DNA of 64,000 bases, from the NCBI GenBank assembly GCA_964057225.1, contig OZ059896.1, positions 23,494,501-23,558,500 of the forward strand, read 5' to 3'. The notes under the pieces were generated by a model. It did not search any database, was not told the origin of the DNA, and saw nothing but the letters and a program-made list of their open reading frames with translations. A program made the position numbers and the translations under genes. This DNA is from Auanema rhodensis. Lineage: Eukaryota > Nematoda > Chromadorea > Rhabditida > Rhabditidae. Of this stretch, positions 51,001 through 64,000 are shown piece after piece (positions within the stretch are counted from its first letter, which is position 1; the number at the start of each line of letters is the position of its first letter).

Positions 51001-52640
51001 AAGAGATGCGGTTTTCAAAATTAGATTCCCCATGTCCATATTAGTCTAAAAACAAATTTTTATTGATATTGGTTCATGGTAACCATGACTTTGAAATTTA
51101 CGTGAACTTTAATTTATGCTAATTAAATGTACACGTGATGTACACTTGGTATGTAACTTGCTTCACGTGAAAGATAAAGAGATGCGGTTTTCAAAATTAG
51201 ATTCCCCATGTCCATATTAGTCTAAAAACAAATTTTTATTGATATTGCTTCATGGTAACCATGACTTTGAAATTTACGTGAACTTTAATTTATGCTAATT
51301 AAATGTACACGTGATGTGAACTTGGTATGTAACTCGCTTCACGTGAAAGATAAAGAGATGCGGTTTTCAAAATTAGATTCCCCATGTCCATATTAGTCTA
51401 AAAACAAATTTTTATTGATATTGGTGCATGGTAACCATGACTTTGAAATTTACGTGAACTTTAATTTATGCTAATTAAATGTACACGTGATGTGCACTTG
51501 GTATGTAACTCGCTTCACGTGAAAGATAAAGAGATGCGGTTTTCAAAATTAGATTCCCCATGTCCATATTAGTCTAAAAACAAATTTTTATTGATATTGG
51601 TGCATGGTAACCTTGACTTTGAAATTTACGTGAACTTTAATTTATGCTAATTAAATGTACACGTGATGTACACTTGGTATGTAACTTGCTTCACGTGAAA
51701 GATAAAGAAATGCGGTTTTCAAAATTAGATTCCCCATGTCCATATTAGTCTAAAAACAAATTTTTATTGATATTGGTGCATGGTAACCATGACTTTGAAA
51801 TTAACGTGAACTTTAATTTATGCTAATTAAATGTACACGTGATGTACACTTGGTATGTAACTTGCTTCACGTGAAAGATAAAGAGATGCGGTTTTCAAAA
51901 TTAGATTCCCCATGTCCATATTAGTCTAAAAACAAATTTTTATTGATATTGGTGCATGGTAACCATGACTTTGAATTTTACGTGAACTTTAATTTATGCT
52001 AATTAAATGTACACGTGATGTGCACTTGGTATGTAACTCGCTTCACGTGAAAGATAAAGAGATGCGGTTTTCAAAATTAGATTACCCATGTCCATATTAG
52101 TCTAAAAACAAATTTTTATTGTTATTGGTGCATGGTAACCATGACTTTGAATTTTACGTGAACTTTAATTTATGCTAATTAAATGTACACGTGATGTGCA
52201 CTTGGTATGTAACTCGCTTCACGTGAAAGATAAAGAGATGCGGTTTTCAAAATTAGATTACCCATGTCCATATTAGTCTAAAAACAAATTTTTATTGATA
52301 TTGGTGCATGGTAACCATGACTTTGAATTTTACGTGAACTTTAATTTATGCTAATTAAATGTACACGTGATGTGCACTTGGTATGTAACTCGCTTCACGT
52401 GAAAGATAAAGAGATGCGGTTTTCAAAATTAGATTACCCATGTCCATATTAGTCTAAAAACAAATTTTTATTGTTATTGGTGCATGGTAACCATGACTTT
52501 GAATTTTACGTGAACTTTAATTTATGCTAATTAAATGTACACGTGATGTGCACTTGGTATGTAACTCGCTTCACGTGAAAGATAAAGAGATGCGGTTTTC
52601 AAAATTAGATTCCCCATGTCCATATTAGTCTAAAAACAAA
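48090..52640. repeat. 13-monomer tandem higher-order repeat (2288 bp), copies 2 and 3
   Basis: GTGAACTTGG at 49028 and 51316, GATTACCC at 49792 and 52080 and again at 50144 and 52432 are each 2288 bp (13 x 176) apart. Just beyond, GACTTTGGAA at 50911 and 53199 keeps the same offset. The two copies are adjacent and match the block at 36.8-39.1 kb. The third copy lacks the first GTGAAC marker (expected at 50612), so its edge is shifted. Confidence 0.8.
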
Positions 52641-55600
52641 TTTTTATTGATATTGGTTCATGGTAACCATGACTTTGAAATTTACGTGAACTTTAATTTA
52701 TGCTAATTAAATGTACACGTGATGTGCACTTGGTATGTAACTCGCTTCACGTGAAAGATAAAGAGATGCGGTTTTCAAAATTAGATTCCCCATGTCCATA
52801 TTAGTCTAAAAACAAATTTTTATTGATATTGGTGCATGGTAACCATGACTTTGAAATTTACGTGAACTTTAATTTATGCTAATTAAATGTACACGTGATG
52901 TGCACTTGGTATGTAACTCGCTTCACGTGAAAGATAAAGAGATGCGGTTTTCAAAATTAGATTCCCCATGTCCATATTAGTCTAAAAACAAATTTTTATT
53001 GATATTGGTTCATGGTAACCATGACTTTGAAATTTACGTGAACTTTAATTTATGCTAATTAAATGTACACGTGATGTGCACTTGGTATGTAACTCGCTTC
53101 ACGTGAAAGATAAAGAGATGCGGTTTTCAAAATTAGATTCCCCATGTCCATATTAGTCTAAAAACAAATTTTTATTGATATTGCTTCATGGTAACCATGA
53201 CTTTGGAATTTACGTGAACTTTAATTTATGCTAATTAAATGTACACGTGATGTGCACTTGGTATGTAACTCGCTTCACGTGAAAGATAAAGAGATGCGGT
53301 TTTCAAAATTAGATTCCCCATGTCCATATTAGTCTAAAAACAAATTTTTATTGATATTGGTTCATGGTAACCATGACTTTGAAATTTACGTGAACTTTAA
53401 TTTATGCTAATTAAATGTACACGTGATGTGCACTTGGTATGTAACTCGCTTCACGTGAAAGATAAAGAGATGCGGTTTTCAAAATTAGATTCCCCATGTC
53501 CATATTAGTCTACAAACAAATTTTTATTGATATTGGTGCATGGTAACCATGACTTTGAAATTTACGTGAACTTTAATTTATGCTAATTAAATGTACACGT
53601 GATGTGCACTTGGTATGTAACTCGCTTCACGTGAAAGATAAAGAGATGCGGTTTTCAAAATTAGATTCCCCATGTCCATATTAGTCTAAAAACAAATTTT
53701 TATTGATATTGGTTCATGGTAACCATGACTTTGAAATTTACGTGAACTTTAATTTATGCTAATTAAATGTACACGTGATGTGCACTTGGTATGTAACTCG
53801 CTTCACGTGAAAGATAAAGAGATGCGGTTTTTAAAATTAGATTCCCCATGTCCATATTAGTCTAAAAACAAATTTTTATTGCTATTGGTTCATGGTAACC
53901 ATGACTTTGAAATTTACGTGAACTTTAATTTATGCTAATTAAATGTACACGTGATGTGCAGTTGGTATGTAACTCGCTTCACGTGAAAGATAAAGAGATG
54001 CGGTTTTCAAAATTAGATTCCCCATGTCCATATTAGTCTAAAAACAAATTTTTATTGCTATTGGTTCATGGTAACCATGACTTTGAAATTTACGTGAACT
54101 TTAATTTATGCTAATTAAATGTACACGTGATGTGCAGTTGGTATGTAACTCGCTTCACGTGAAAGATAAAGAGATGCGGTTTTCAAAATTAGATTCCCCA
54201 TGTCCATATTAGTCTAAAAACAAATTTTTATTGATATTGGTGCATGGTAACCATGACTTTGAAATTAACGTGAACTTTAATTTATGCTAATTAAATGTAC
54301 ACGTGATGTACACTTGGTATGTAACTCGCTTCACGTGAAAGATAAAGAGATGCGGTTTTCAAAATTAGATTCCCCATGTCCATATTAGTCTAAAAACAAA
54401 TTTTTATTGATATTGGTGCATGGTAACCTTGACTTTGAAATTTACGTGAACTTTAATTTATGCTAATTAAATGTACACGTGATGTACACTTGGTATGTAA
54501 CTTGCTTCACGTGAAAGATAAAGAAATGCGGTTTTCAAAATTAGATTCCCCATGTCCATATTAGTCTAAAAACAAATTTTTATTGATATTGGTGCATGGT
54601 AACCTTGACTTTGAAATTTACGTGAACTTTAATTTATGCTAATTAAATGTACACGTGATGTACACTTGGTATGTAACTTGCTTCACGTGAAAGATAAAGA
54701 AATGCGGTTTTCAAAATTAGATTCCCCATGTCCATATTAGTCTAAAAACAAATTTTTATTGATATTGGTGCATGGTAACCATGACTTTGAAATTTACGTG
54801 AACTTTAATTTATGCTAATTAAATGTACACGTGATGTGCACTTGGTATGTAACTCGCTTCACGTGAAAGATAAAGAGATGCGGTTTTCAAAATTAGATTC
54901 CCCATGTCCATATTAGTCTAAAAACAAATTTTTATTGTTATTGGTGCATGGTAACCATGACTTTGAATTTTACGTGAACTTTAATTTATGCTAATTAAAT
55001 GTACACGTGATGTGCACTTGGTATGTAACTCGCTTCACGTGAAAGATAAAGAGATGCGGTTTTCAAAATTAGATTCCCCATGTCCATATTAGTCTAAAAA
55101 CAAATTTTTATTGATATTGGTTCATGGTAACCATGACTTTGAAATTTACGTGAACTTTAATTTATGCTAATTAAATGTACACGTGATGTGCACTTGGTAT
55201 GTAACTCGCTTCACGTGAAAGATAAAGAGATGCGGTCTTCAAAATTAGATTCCCCATGTCCATATTAGTCTAAAAACAAATTTTTATTGATATTGGTGCA
55301 TGGTAACCATGACTTTGAAATTTACGTGAACTTTAATTTATGCTAATTAAATGTACACGTGATGTGCACTTGGTATGTAACTCGCTTCACGTGAAAGATA
55401 AAGAGATGCGGTTTTCAAAATTAGATTCCCCATGTCCATATTAGTCTAAAAACAAATTTTTATTGTTATTGGTGCATGGTAACCATGACTTTGAATTTTA
55501 CGTGAACTTTAATTTATGCTAATTAAATGTACACGTGATGTGCACTTGGTATGTAACTCGCTTCACGTGAAAGATAAAGAGATGCGGTTTTCAAAATTAG

Positions 55601-58600
55601 ATTCCCCATGTCCATATTAGTCTAAAAACAAATTTTTATTGATATTGGTTCATGGTAACCATGACTTTGAAATTTACGTGAACTTTAATTTATGCTAATT
55701 AAATGTACACGTGATGTGCACTTGGTATGTAACTCGCTTCACGTGAAAGATAAAGAGATGCGGTTTTCAAAATTAGATTCCCCATGTCCATATTAGTCTA
55801 AAAACAAATTTTTATTGATATTGGTGCATGGTAACCATGACTTTGAAATTTACGTGAACTTTAATTTATGCTAATTAAATGTACACGTGATGTGCACTTT
55901 GTATGTAACTCGCTTCACGTGAAAGATAAAGAGATGCGGTTTTCAAAATTAGATTCCCCATGTCCATATTAGTCTAAAAACAAATTTTTATTGATATTGG
56001 TGCATGGTAACCATGACTTTGAAATTTACGTGAACTTTAATTTATGCTAATTAAATGTACACGTGATGTGCACTTGGTATGTAACTCGCTTCACGTGAAA
56101 GATAAAGAGATGCGGTTTTCAAAATTAGATTCCCCATGTCCATATTAGTCTAAAAACAAATTTTTATTGATATTGGTTCATGGTAACCATGACTTTGAAA
56201 TTTACGTGAACTTTAATTTATGCTAATTAAATGTACACGTGATGTGCACTTGGTATGTAACTCGCTTCACGTGAAAGATAAAGAGATGCGGTTTTCAAAA
56301 TTAGATTCCCCATGTCCATATTAGTCTAAAAACAAATTTTTATTGATATTGGTGCATGGTAACCATGACTTTGAAATTTACGTGAACTTTAATTTATGCT
56401 AATTAAATGTACACGTGATGTGCACTTGGTATGTAACTCGCTTCACGTGAAAGATAAAGAGATGCGGTTTTCAAAATTAGATTCCCCATGTCCATATTAG
56501 TCTAAAAACAAATTTTTATTGATATTGGTGCATGGTAACCATGACTTTGAAATTTACGTGAACTTTAATTTATGCTAATTAAATGTACACGTGATGTGCA
56601 CTTGGTATGTAACTCGCTTCACGTGAAAGATAAAGAGATGCGGTTTTCAAAATTAGATTCCCCATGTCCATATTAGTCTAAAAACAAATTTTTATTGATA
56701 TTGGTGCATGGTAACCATGACTTTGAAATTTACGTGAACTTTAATTTATGCTAATTAAATGTACACGTGATGTGCACTTGGTATGTAACTCGCTTCACGT
56801 GAAAGATAAAGAGATGCGGTTTTCAAAATTAGATTCCCCATGTCCATATTAGTCTAAAAACAAATTTTTATTGATATTGGTGCATGGTAACCATGACTTT
56901 GAAATTTACGTGAACTTTAATTTATGCTAATTAAATGTACACGTGATGTGCACTTTGTATGTAACTCGCTTCACGTGGAAGATAAAGAGATGCGGTTTTC
57001 AAAATTAGATTCCCCATGTCCATATTAGTCTAAAAACAAATTTTTATTGATATTGGTGCATGGTAACCATGACTTTGAAATTTACGTGAACTTTAATTTA
57101 TGCTAATTAAATGTACACGTGATGTGCACTTGGTATGTAACTCGCTTCACGTGAAAGATAAAGAGATGCGGTTTTCAAAATTAGATTCCCCATGTCCATA
57201 TTAGTCTAAAAACAAATTTTTATTGATATTGGTTCATGGTAACCATGACTTTGAAATTTACGTGAACTTTAATTTATGCTAATTAAATGTACACGTGATG
57301 TGCACTTGGTATGTAACTCGCTTCACGTGAAAGATAAAGAGATGCGGTTTTCAAAATTAGATTCCCCATGTCCATATTAGTCTAAAAACAAATTTTTATT
57401 GATATTGGTGCATGGTAACCATGACTTTGAAATTTACGTGAACTTTAATTTATGCTAATTAAATGTACACGTGATGTGCACTTTGTATGTAACTCGCTTC
57501 ACGTGAAAGATAAAGAGATGCGGTTTTCAAAATTAGATTCCCCATGTCCATATTAGTCTAAAAACAAATTTTTATTGATATTGGTGCATGGTAACCATGA
57601 CTTTGAAATTTACGTGAACTTTAATTTATGCTAATTAAATGTACACGTGATGTGCACTTGGTATGTAACTCGCTTCACGTGAAAGATAAAGAGATGCGGT
57701 TTTCAAAATTAGATTCCCCATGTCATATTAGTCTAAAAACAAATTTTTATTGATATTGGTGCATGGTAACCATGACTTTGAAATTTACGTGAACTTTAAT
57801 TTATGCTAATTAAATGTACACGTGATGTGCACTTTGTATGTAACTCGCTTCACGTGAAAGATAAAGAGATGCGGTTTTCAAAATTAGATTCCCCATGTCC
57901 ATATTAGTCTAAAAACAATTTTTATTGATATTGGTGCATGGTAACCATGACTTTGAAATTTACGTGAACTTTAATTTATGCTAATTAAATGTACACGTGA
58001 TGTGCACTTGGTATGTAACTCGCTTCACGTGAAAGATAAAGAGATGCGGTTTTCAAAATTAGATTCCCATGTCCATATTAGTCTAAAAACAAATTTTTAT
58101 TGATATTGGTGCATGGTAACCATGACTTTGAAATTTACGTGAACTTTAATTTATGCTAATTAAATGTACACGTGATGTGCACTTGGTATGTAACTCGCTT
58201 CACGTGAAAGATAAAGAGATGCGGTTTTCAAAATTAGATTCCCCATGTCCATATTAGTCTAAAAACAAATTTTTATTGATATTGGTTCATGGTAACCATG
58301 ACTTTGAAATTTACGTGAACTTTAATTTATGCTAATTAAATGTACACGTGATGTGCACTTGGTATGTAACTCGCTTCACGTGAAAGATAAAGAGATGCGG
58401 TTTTCAAAATTAGATTCCCCATGTCCATATTAGTCTAAAAACAAATTTTTATTGATATTGGTTCATGGTAACCATGACTTTGAAATTTACGTGAACTTTA
58501 ATTTATGCTAATTAAATGTACACGTGATGTGCACTTGGTATGTAACTCGCTTCACGTGAAAGATAAAGAGATGCGGTTTTCAAAATTAGATTCCCCATGT

Positions 58601-61600
58601 CCATATTAGTCTAAAAACAAATTTTTATTGATATTGGTTCATGGTAACCATGACTTTGAAATTTACGTGAACTTTAATTTATGCTAATTAAATGTACACG
58701 TGATGTGCACTTGGTATGTAACTCGCTTCACGTGAAAGATAAAGAGATGCGGTTTTCAAAATTAGATTCCCCATGTCCATATTAGTCTAAAAACAAATTT
58801 TTATTGATATTGGTGCATGGTAACCATGACTTTGAAATTTACGTGAACTTTAATTTATGCTAATTAAATGTACACGTGATGTGCACTTGGTATGTAACTC
58901 GCTTCACGTGAAAGATAAAGAGATGCGGTTTTCAAAATTAGATTCCCCATGTCCATATTAGTCTAAAAACAAATTTTTATTGATATTGGTGCATGGTAAC
59001 CATGACTTTGAAATTTACGTGAACTTTAATTTATGCTAATTAAATGTACACGTGATGTGCACTTGGTATGTAACTCGCTTCACGTGAAAGATAAAGAGAT
59101 GCGGTTTTCAAAATTAGATTCCCCATGTCCATATTAGTCTAAAAACAAATTTTTATTGATATTGGTGCATGGTAACCATGACTTTGAAATTTACGTGAAC
59201 TTTAATTTATGCTAATTAAATGTACACGTGATGTGCACTTTGTATGTAACTCGCTTCACGTGAAAGATAAAGAGATGCGGTTTTCAAAATTAGATTCCCC
59301 ATGTCCATATTAGTCTAAAAACAAATTTTTATTGATATTGGTGCATGGTAACCATGACTTTGAAATTTACGTGAACTTTAATTTATGCTAATTAAATGTA
59401 CACGTGATGTGCACTTGGTATGTAACTCGCTTCACGTGAAAGATAAAGAGATGCGGTTTTCAAAATTAGATTCCCCATGTCCATATTAGTCTAAAAACAA
59501 ATTTTTATTGATATTGGTGCATGGTAACCATGACTTTGAAATTTACGTGAACTTTAATTTATGCTAATTAAATGTACACGTGATGTGCACTTGGTATGTA
59601 ACTCGCTTCACGTGAAAGATAAAGAGATGCGGTTTTCAAAATTAGATTCCCCATGTCCATATTAGTCTAAAAACAAATTTTTATTGATATTGGTTCATGG
59701 TAACCATGACTTTGAAATTTACGTGAACTTTAATTTATGCTAATTAAATGTACACGTGATGTGCACTTGGTATGTAACTCGCTTCACGTGAAAGATAAAG
59801 AGATGCGGTTTTCAAAATTAGATTCCCCATGTCCATATTAGTCTAAAAACAAATTTTTATTGATATTGGTGCATGGTAACCATGACTTTGAAATTTACGT
59901 GAACTTTAATTTATGCTAATTAAATGTACACGTGATGTGCACTTGGTATGTAACTCGCTTCACGTGAAAGATAAAGAGATGCGGTTTTCAAAATTAGATT
60001 CCCCATGTCCATATTAGTCTAAAAACAAATTTTTATTGATATTGGTGCATGGTAACCATGACTTTGAAATTTACGTGAACTTTAATTTATGCTAATTAAA
60101 TGTACACGTGATGTGCACTTTGTATGTAACTCGCTTCACGTGAAAGATAAAGAGATGCGGTTTTCAAAATTAGATTCCCCATGTCCATATTAGTCTAAAA
60201 ACAAATTTTTATTGCTATTGGTTCATGGTAACCATGACTTTGAAATTTACGTGAACTTTAATTTATGCTAATTAAATGTACACGTGATGTGCACTTGGTA
60301 TGTAACTCGCTTCACGTGAAAGATAAAGAGATGCGGTTTTCAAAATTAGATTCCCCATGTCCATATTAGTCTAAAAACAAATTTTTATTGATATTGGTTC
60401 ATGGTAACCATGACTTTGAAATTTACGTGAACTTTAATTTATGCTAATTAATGTACACGTGATGTGCACTTGGTATGTAACTCGCTTCACGTGAAAGATA
60501 AAGAGATGCGGTTTTCAAATTAGATTCCCCATGTCCATATTAGTCTAAAAACAAATTTTTATTGATATTGGCGCATGGTAACCATGACTTTGAAATTTAC
60601 GTGAACTTTAATTTATGCTAATTAAATGTACACGTGATGTGCACTTGGTATGTAACTCGCTTCACGTGAAAGATAAAGAGATGCGGTTTTCAAAATTAGA
60701 TTCCCCATGTCCATATTAGTCTAAAAACAAATTTTTATTGATATTGGTGCATGGTAACCATGACTTTGAAATTTACGTGAACTTTAATTTATGCTAATTA
60801 AATGTACACGTGATGTGCACTTGGTATGTAACTCGCTTCACGTGAAAGATAAAGAGATGCGGTTTTCAAAATTAGATTCCCCATGTCCATATTAGTCTAA
60901 AAACAAATTTTTATTGATATTGGTGCATGGTAACCATGACTTTGAAATTTACGTGAACTTTAATTTATGCTAATTAAATGTACACGTGATGTGCACTTTG
61001 TATGTAACTCGCTTCACGTGAAAGATAAAGAGATGCGGTTTTCAAAATTAGATTCCCCATGTCCATATTAGTCTAAAAACAAATTTTTATTGATATTGGT
61101 GCATGGTAACCATGACTTTGAAATTTACGTGAACTTTAATTTATGCTAATTAAATGTACACGTGATGTGCACTTGGTATGTAACTCGCTTCACGTGAAAG
61201 ATAAAGAGATGCGGTTTTCAAAATTAGATTCCCCATGTCCATATTAGTCTAAAAACAAATTTTTATTGATATTGGTGCATGGTAACCATGACTTTGAAAT
61301 TTACGTGAACTTTAATTTATGCTAATTAAATGTACACGTGATGTGCACTTGGTATGTAACTCGCTTCACGTGAAAGATAAAGAGATGCGGTTTTCAAAAT
61401 TAGATTCCCCATGTCCATATTAGTCTAAAAACAAATTTTTATTGATATTGGTTCATGGTAACCATGACTTTGAAATTTACGTGAACTTTAATTTATGCTA
61501 ATTAAATGTACACGTGATGTGCACTTGGTATGTAACTCGCTTCACGTGAAAGATAAAGAGATGCGGTTTTCAAAATTAGATTCCCCATGTCCATATTAGT

Positions 61601-64000
61601 CTAAAAACAAATTTTTATTGATATTGGTTCATGGTAACCATGACTTTGAAATTTACGTGAACTTTAATTTATGCTAATTAAATGTACACGTGATGTGCAC
61701 TTGGTATGTAACTCGCTTCACGTGAAAGATAAAGAGATGCGGTTTTCAAAATTAGATTCCCCATGTCCATATTAGTCTAAAAACAAATTTTTATTGATAT
61801 TGGTGCATGGTAACCATGACTTTGAAATTTACGTGAACTTTAATTTATGCTAATTAAATGTACACGTGATGTGCACTTGGTATGTAACTCGCTTCACGTG
61901 AAAGATAAAGAGATGAGGTTTTCAAAATTAGATTCCCCATGTCCATATTAGTCTAAAAACAAATTTTTATTGATATTGGTTCATGGTAACCATGACTTTG
62001 AAATTTACGTGAACTTTAATTTATGCTAATTAAATGTACACGTGATGTGCACTTGGTATGTAACTCGCTTCACGTGAAAGATAAAGAGATGCGGTTTTCA
62101 AAATTAGATTCCCCATGTCCATATTAGTCTAAAAACAAATTTTTATTGATATTGCTTCATGGTAACCATGACTTTGAAATTTACGTGAACTTTAATTTAT
62201 GCTAATTAAATGTACACGTGATGTGCACTTGGTATGTAACTCGCTTCACGTGAAAGATAAAGAGATACGGTTTTCAAAATTAGATTCCCCATGTCCATAT
62301 TAGTCTAAAAACAAATTTTTATTGATATTGGTTCATGGTAACCATGACTTTGAAATTTACGTGAACTTTAATTTATGCTAATTAAATGTACACGTGATGT
62401 GCACTTGGTATGTAACTCGCTTCACGTGAAAGATAAAGAGATGCGGTTTTCAAAATTAGATTCCCCATGTCCATATTAGTCTAAAAACAAATTTTTATTG
62501 ATATTGGTGCATGGTAACCATGACTTTGAAATTTACGTGAACTTTAATTTATGCTAATTAAATGTACACGTGATGTGCACTTGGTATCTAACTCGCTTCA
62601 CGTGAAAGATAAAGAGATACGGTTTTCAAAATTAGATTCCCCATGTCCATATTAGTCTAAAAACAAATTTTTATTGATATTGGTTCATGGTAACCATGAC
62701 TTTGAAATTTACGTGAACTTTAATTTATGCTAATTAAATGTACACGTGATGTGCACTTGGTATGTAACTCGCTTCACGTGAAAGATAAAGAGATACGGTT
62801 TTCAAAATTAGATTCCCCATGTCCATATTAGTCTAAAAACAAATTTTTATTGATATTGGTGCATGGTAACCATGACTTTGAAATTTACGTGAACTTTAAT
62901 TTATGCTAATTAAATGTACACGTGATGTGCACTTGGTATGTAACTCGCTTCACGTGAAAGATAAAGAGATACGGTTTTCAAAATTAGATTCCCCATGTCC
63001 ATATTAGTCTAAAAACAAATTTTTATTGATATTGGTTCATGGTAACCATGACTTTGAAATTTACGTGAACTTTAATTTATGCTAATTAAATGTACACGTG
63101 ATGTGCACTTGGTATGTAACTCGCTTCACGTGAAAGATAAAGAGATGCGGTTTTCAAAATTAGATTCCCCATGTCCATATTAGTCTAAAAACAAATTTTT
63201 ATTGATATTGGTGCATGGTAACCATGACTTTGAAATTTACGTGAACTTTAATTTATGCTAATTAAATGTACACGTGATGTGCACTTGGTATGTAACTCGC
63301 TTCACGTGAAAGATAAAGAGATGCGGTTTTCAAAATTAGATTCCCCATGTCCATATTAGTCTAAAAACAAATTTTTATTGATATTGGTGCATGGTAACCA
63401 TGACTTTGAAATTTACGTGAACTTTAATTTATGCTAATTAAATGTACACGTGATGTGCACTTGGTATGTAACTCGCTTCACGTGAAAGATAAAGAGATGC
63501 GGTTTTCAAAATTAGATTCCCCATGTCCATATTAGTCTAAAAACAAATTTTTATTGATATTGGTGCATGGTAACCATGACTTTGAAATTTACGTGAACTT
63601 TAATTTATGCTAATTAAATGTACACGTGATGTGCACTTGGTATGTAACTCGCTTCACGTGAAAGATAAAGAGATACGGTTTTCAAAATTAGATTCCCCAT
63701 GTCCATATTAGTCTAAAAACAAATTTTTATTGATATTGGTTCATGGTAACCATGACTTTGAAATTTACGTGAACTTTAATTTATGCTAATTAAATGTACA
63801 CGTGATGTGCACTTGGTATGTAACTCGCTTCACGTGAAAGATAAAGAGATACGGTTTTCAAAATTAGATTCCCCATGTCCATATTAGTCTAAAAACAAAT
63901 TTTTATTGATATTGGTGCATGGTAACCATGACTTTGAAATTTACGTGAACTTTAATTTATGCTAATTAAATGTACACGTGATGTGCACTTGGTATGTAAC

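Larger units (their letters stand above)
23686..64000. repeat. 176-bp satellite array, right block
   Basis: The same monomer in the same orientation as the left block, continuing to the window edge. Unit starts run from 23687 to 63985, which makes about 229 complete units plus 16 bp. The phase is exact from 23687 to 36007 (70 units) and from 36182 to 57654 (122 units). Only six units are 175 bp, each lacking a single base: near 36133, 57724, 57917, 58067, 60450 and 60517. The variants of the left block recur here. Local additions include GGCGC and CTTCGCGTG (32-35 and 45-47 kb), GATTACCC with TTGTTATTGG (38-40, 47, 50 and 52 kb), GTGCAGTTGG (47.8, 54 kb), CACTTTGTATG (55.9-61 kb) and GATACGG (62.2-64 kb). 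No gene is seen. The array probably continues past both window ends. Confidence 0.98.

Overview
This window is almost entirely eukaryotic satellite DNA. One 176-bp, AT-rich monomer is tandemly repeated head to tail from base 1 to base 64000. The only interruption is a single non-LTR retrotransposon (LINE) at about 19004-23685, inserted on the minus strand. There are no rRNA or tRNA genes, no CRISPR array, no bacterial-type operons and no single-copy host gene. The LINE has an AP-type endonuclease and a reverse transcriptase of CR1/L2 type, which points to an animal genome. The style of its ORF1 and ORF2 (coiled-coil ORF1, the endonuclease strand NARS, a (V)RRDYxP-like block in ORF1) would fit a nematode or another invertebrate, but the sequence alone does not prove the phylum.

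Layout. (1) 1-19003: left satellite block, 107 complete monomers plus a 171-bp partial monomer, with no net length change over 107 units. (2) 19004-23685: the LINE, read right to left. Its order is seven 18-bp repeats in the 5' UTR (23555-23680), a pyrimidine-rich leader, ORF1 (23382-22318), ORF2 (open frame 22364-19497) and a 493-bp 3' UTR with no poly(A) tail. (3) 23686-64000: right satellite block, about 229 monomers, whose end is cut by the window edge. Higher-order repeats of 6, 7, 10, 12 and 13 monomers lie on top of the 176-bp period. They show repeated local block duplication.

How it works together. The LINE appears to be autonomous. ORF1 would bind its RNA, and ORF2 would nick DNA and prime reverse transcription at the nick. 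Both frames are free of internal stops, so insertion was probably recent. The oddest point is that ORF2 has no in-frame ATG before the end of its endonuclease domain. It therefore needs a frameshift, a non-AUG start, or else it has lost its start codon. The satellite monomer carries several palindromes and three ACGTG cores spaced about three helical turns apart. I see no evidence that the satellite codes for protein.
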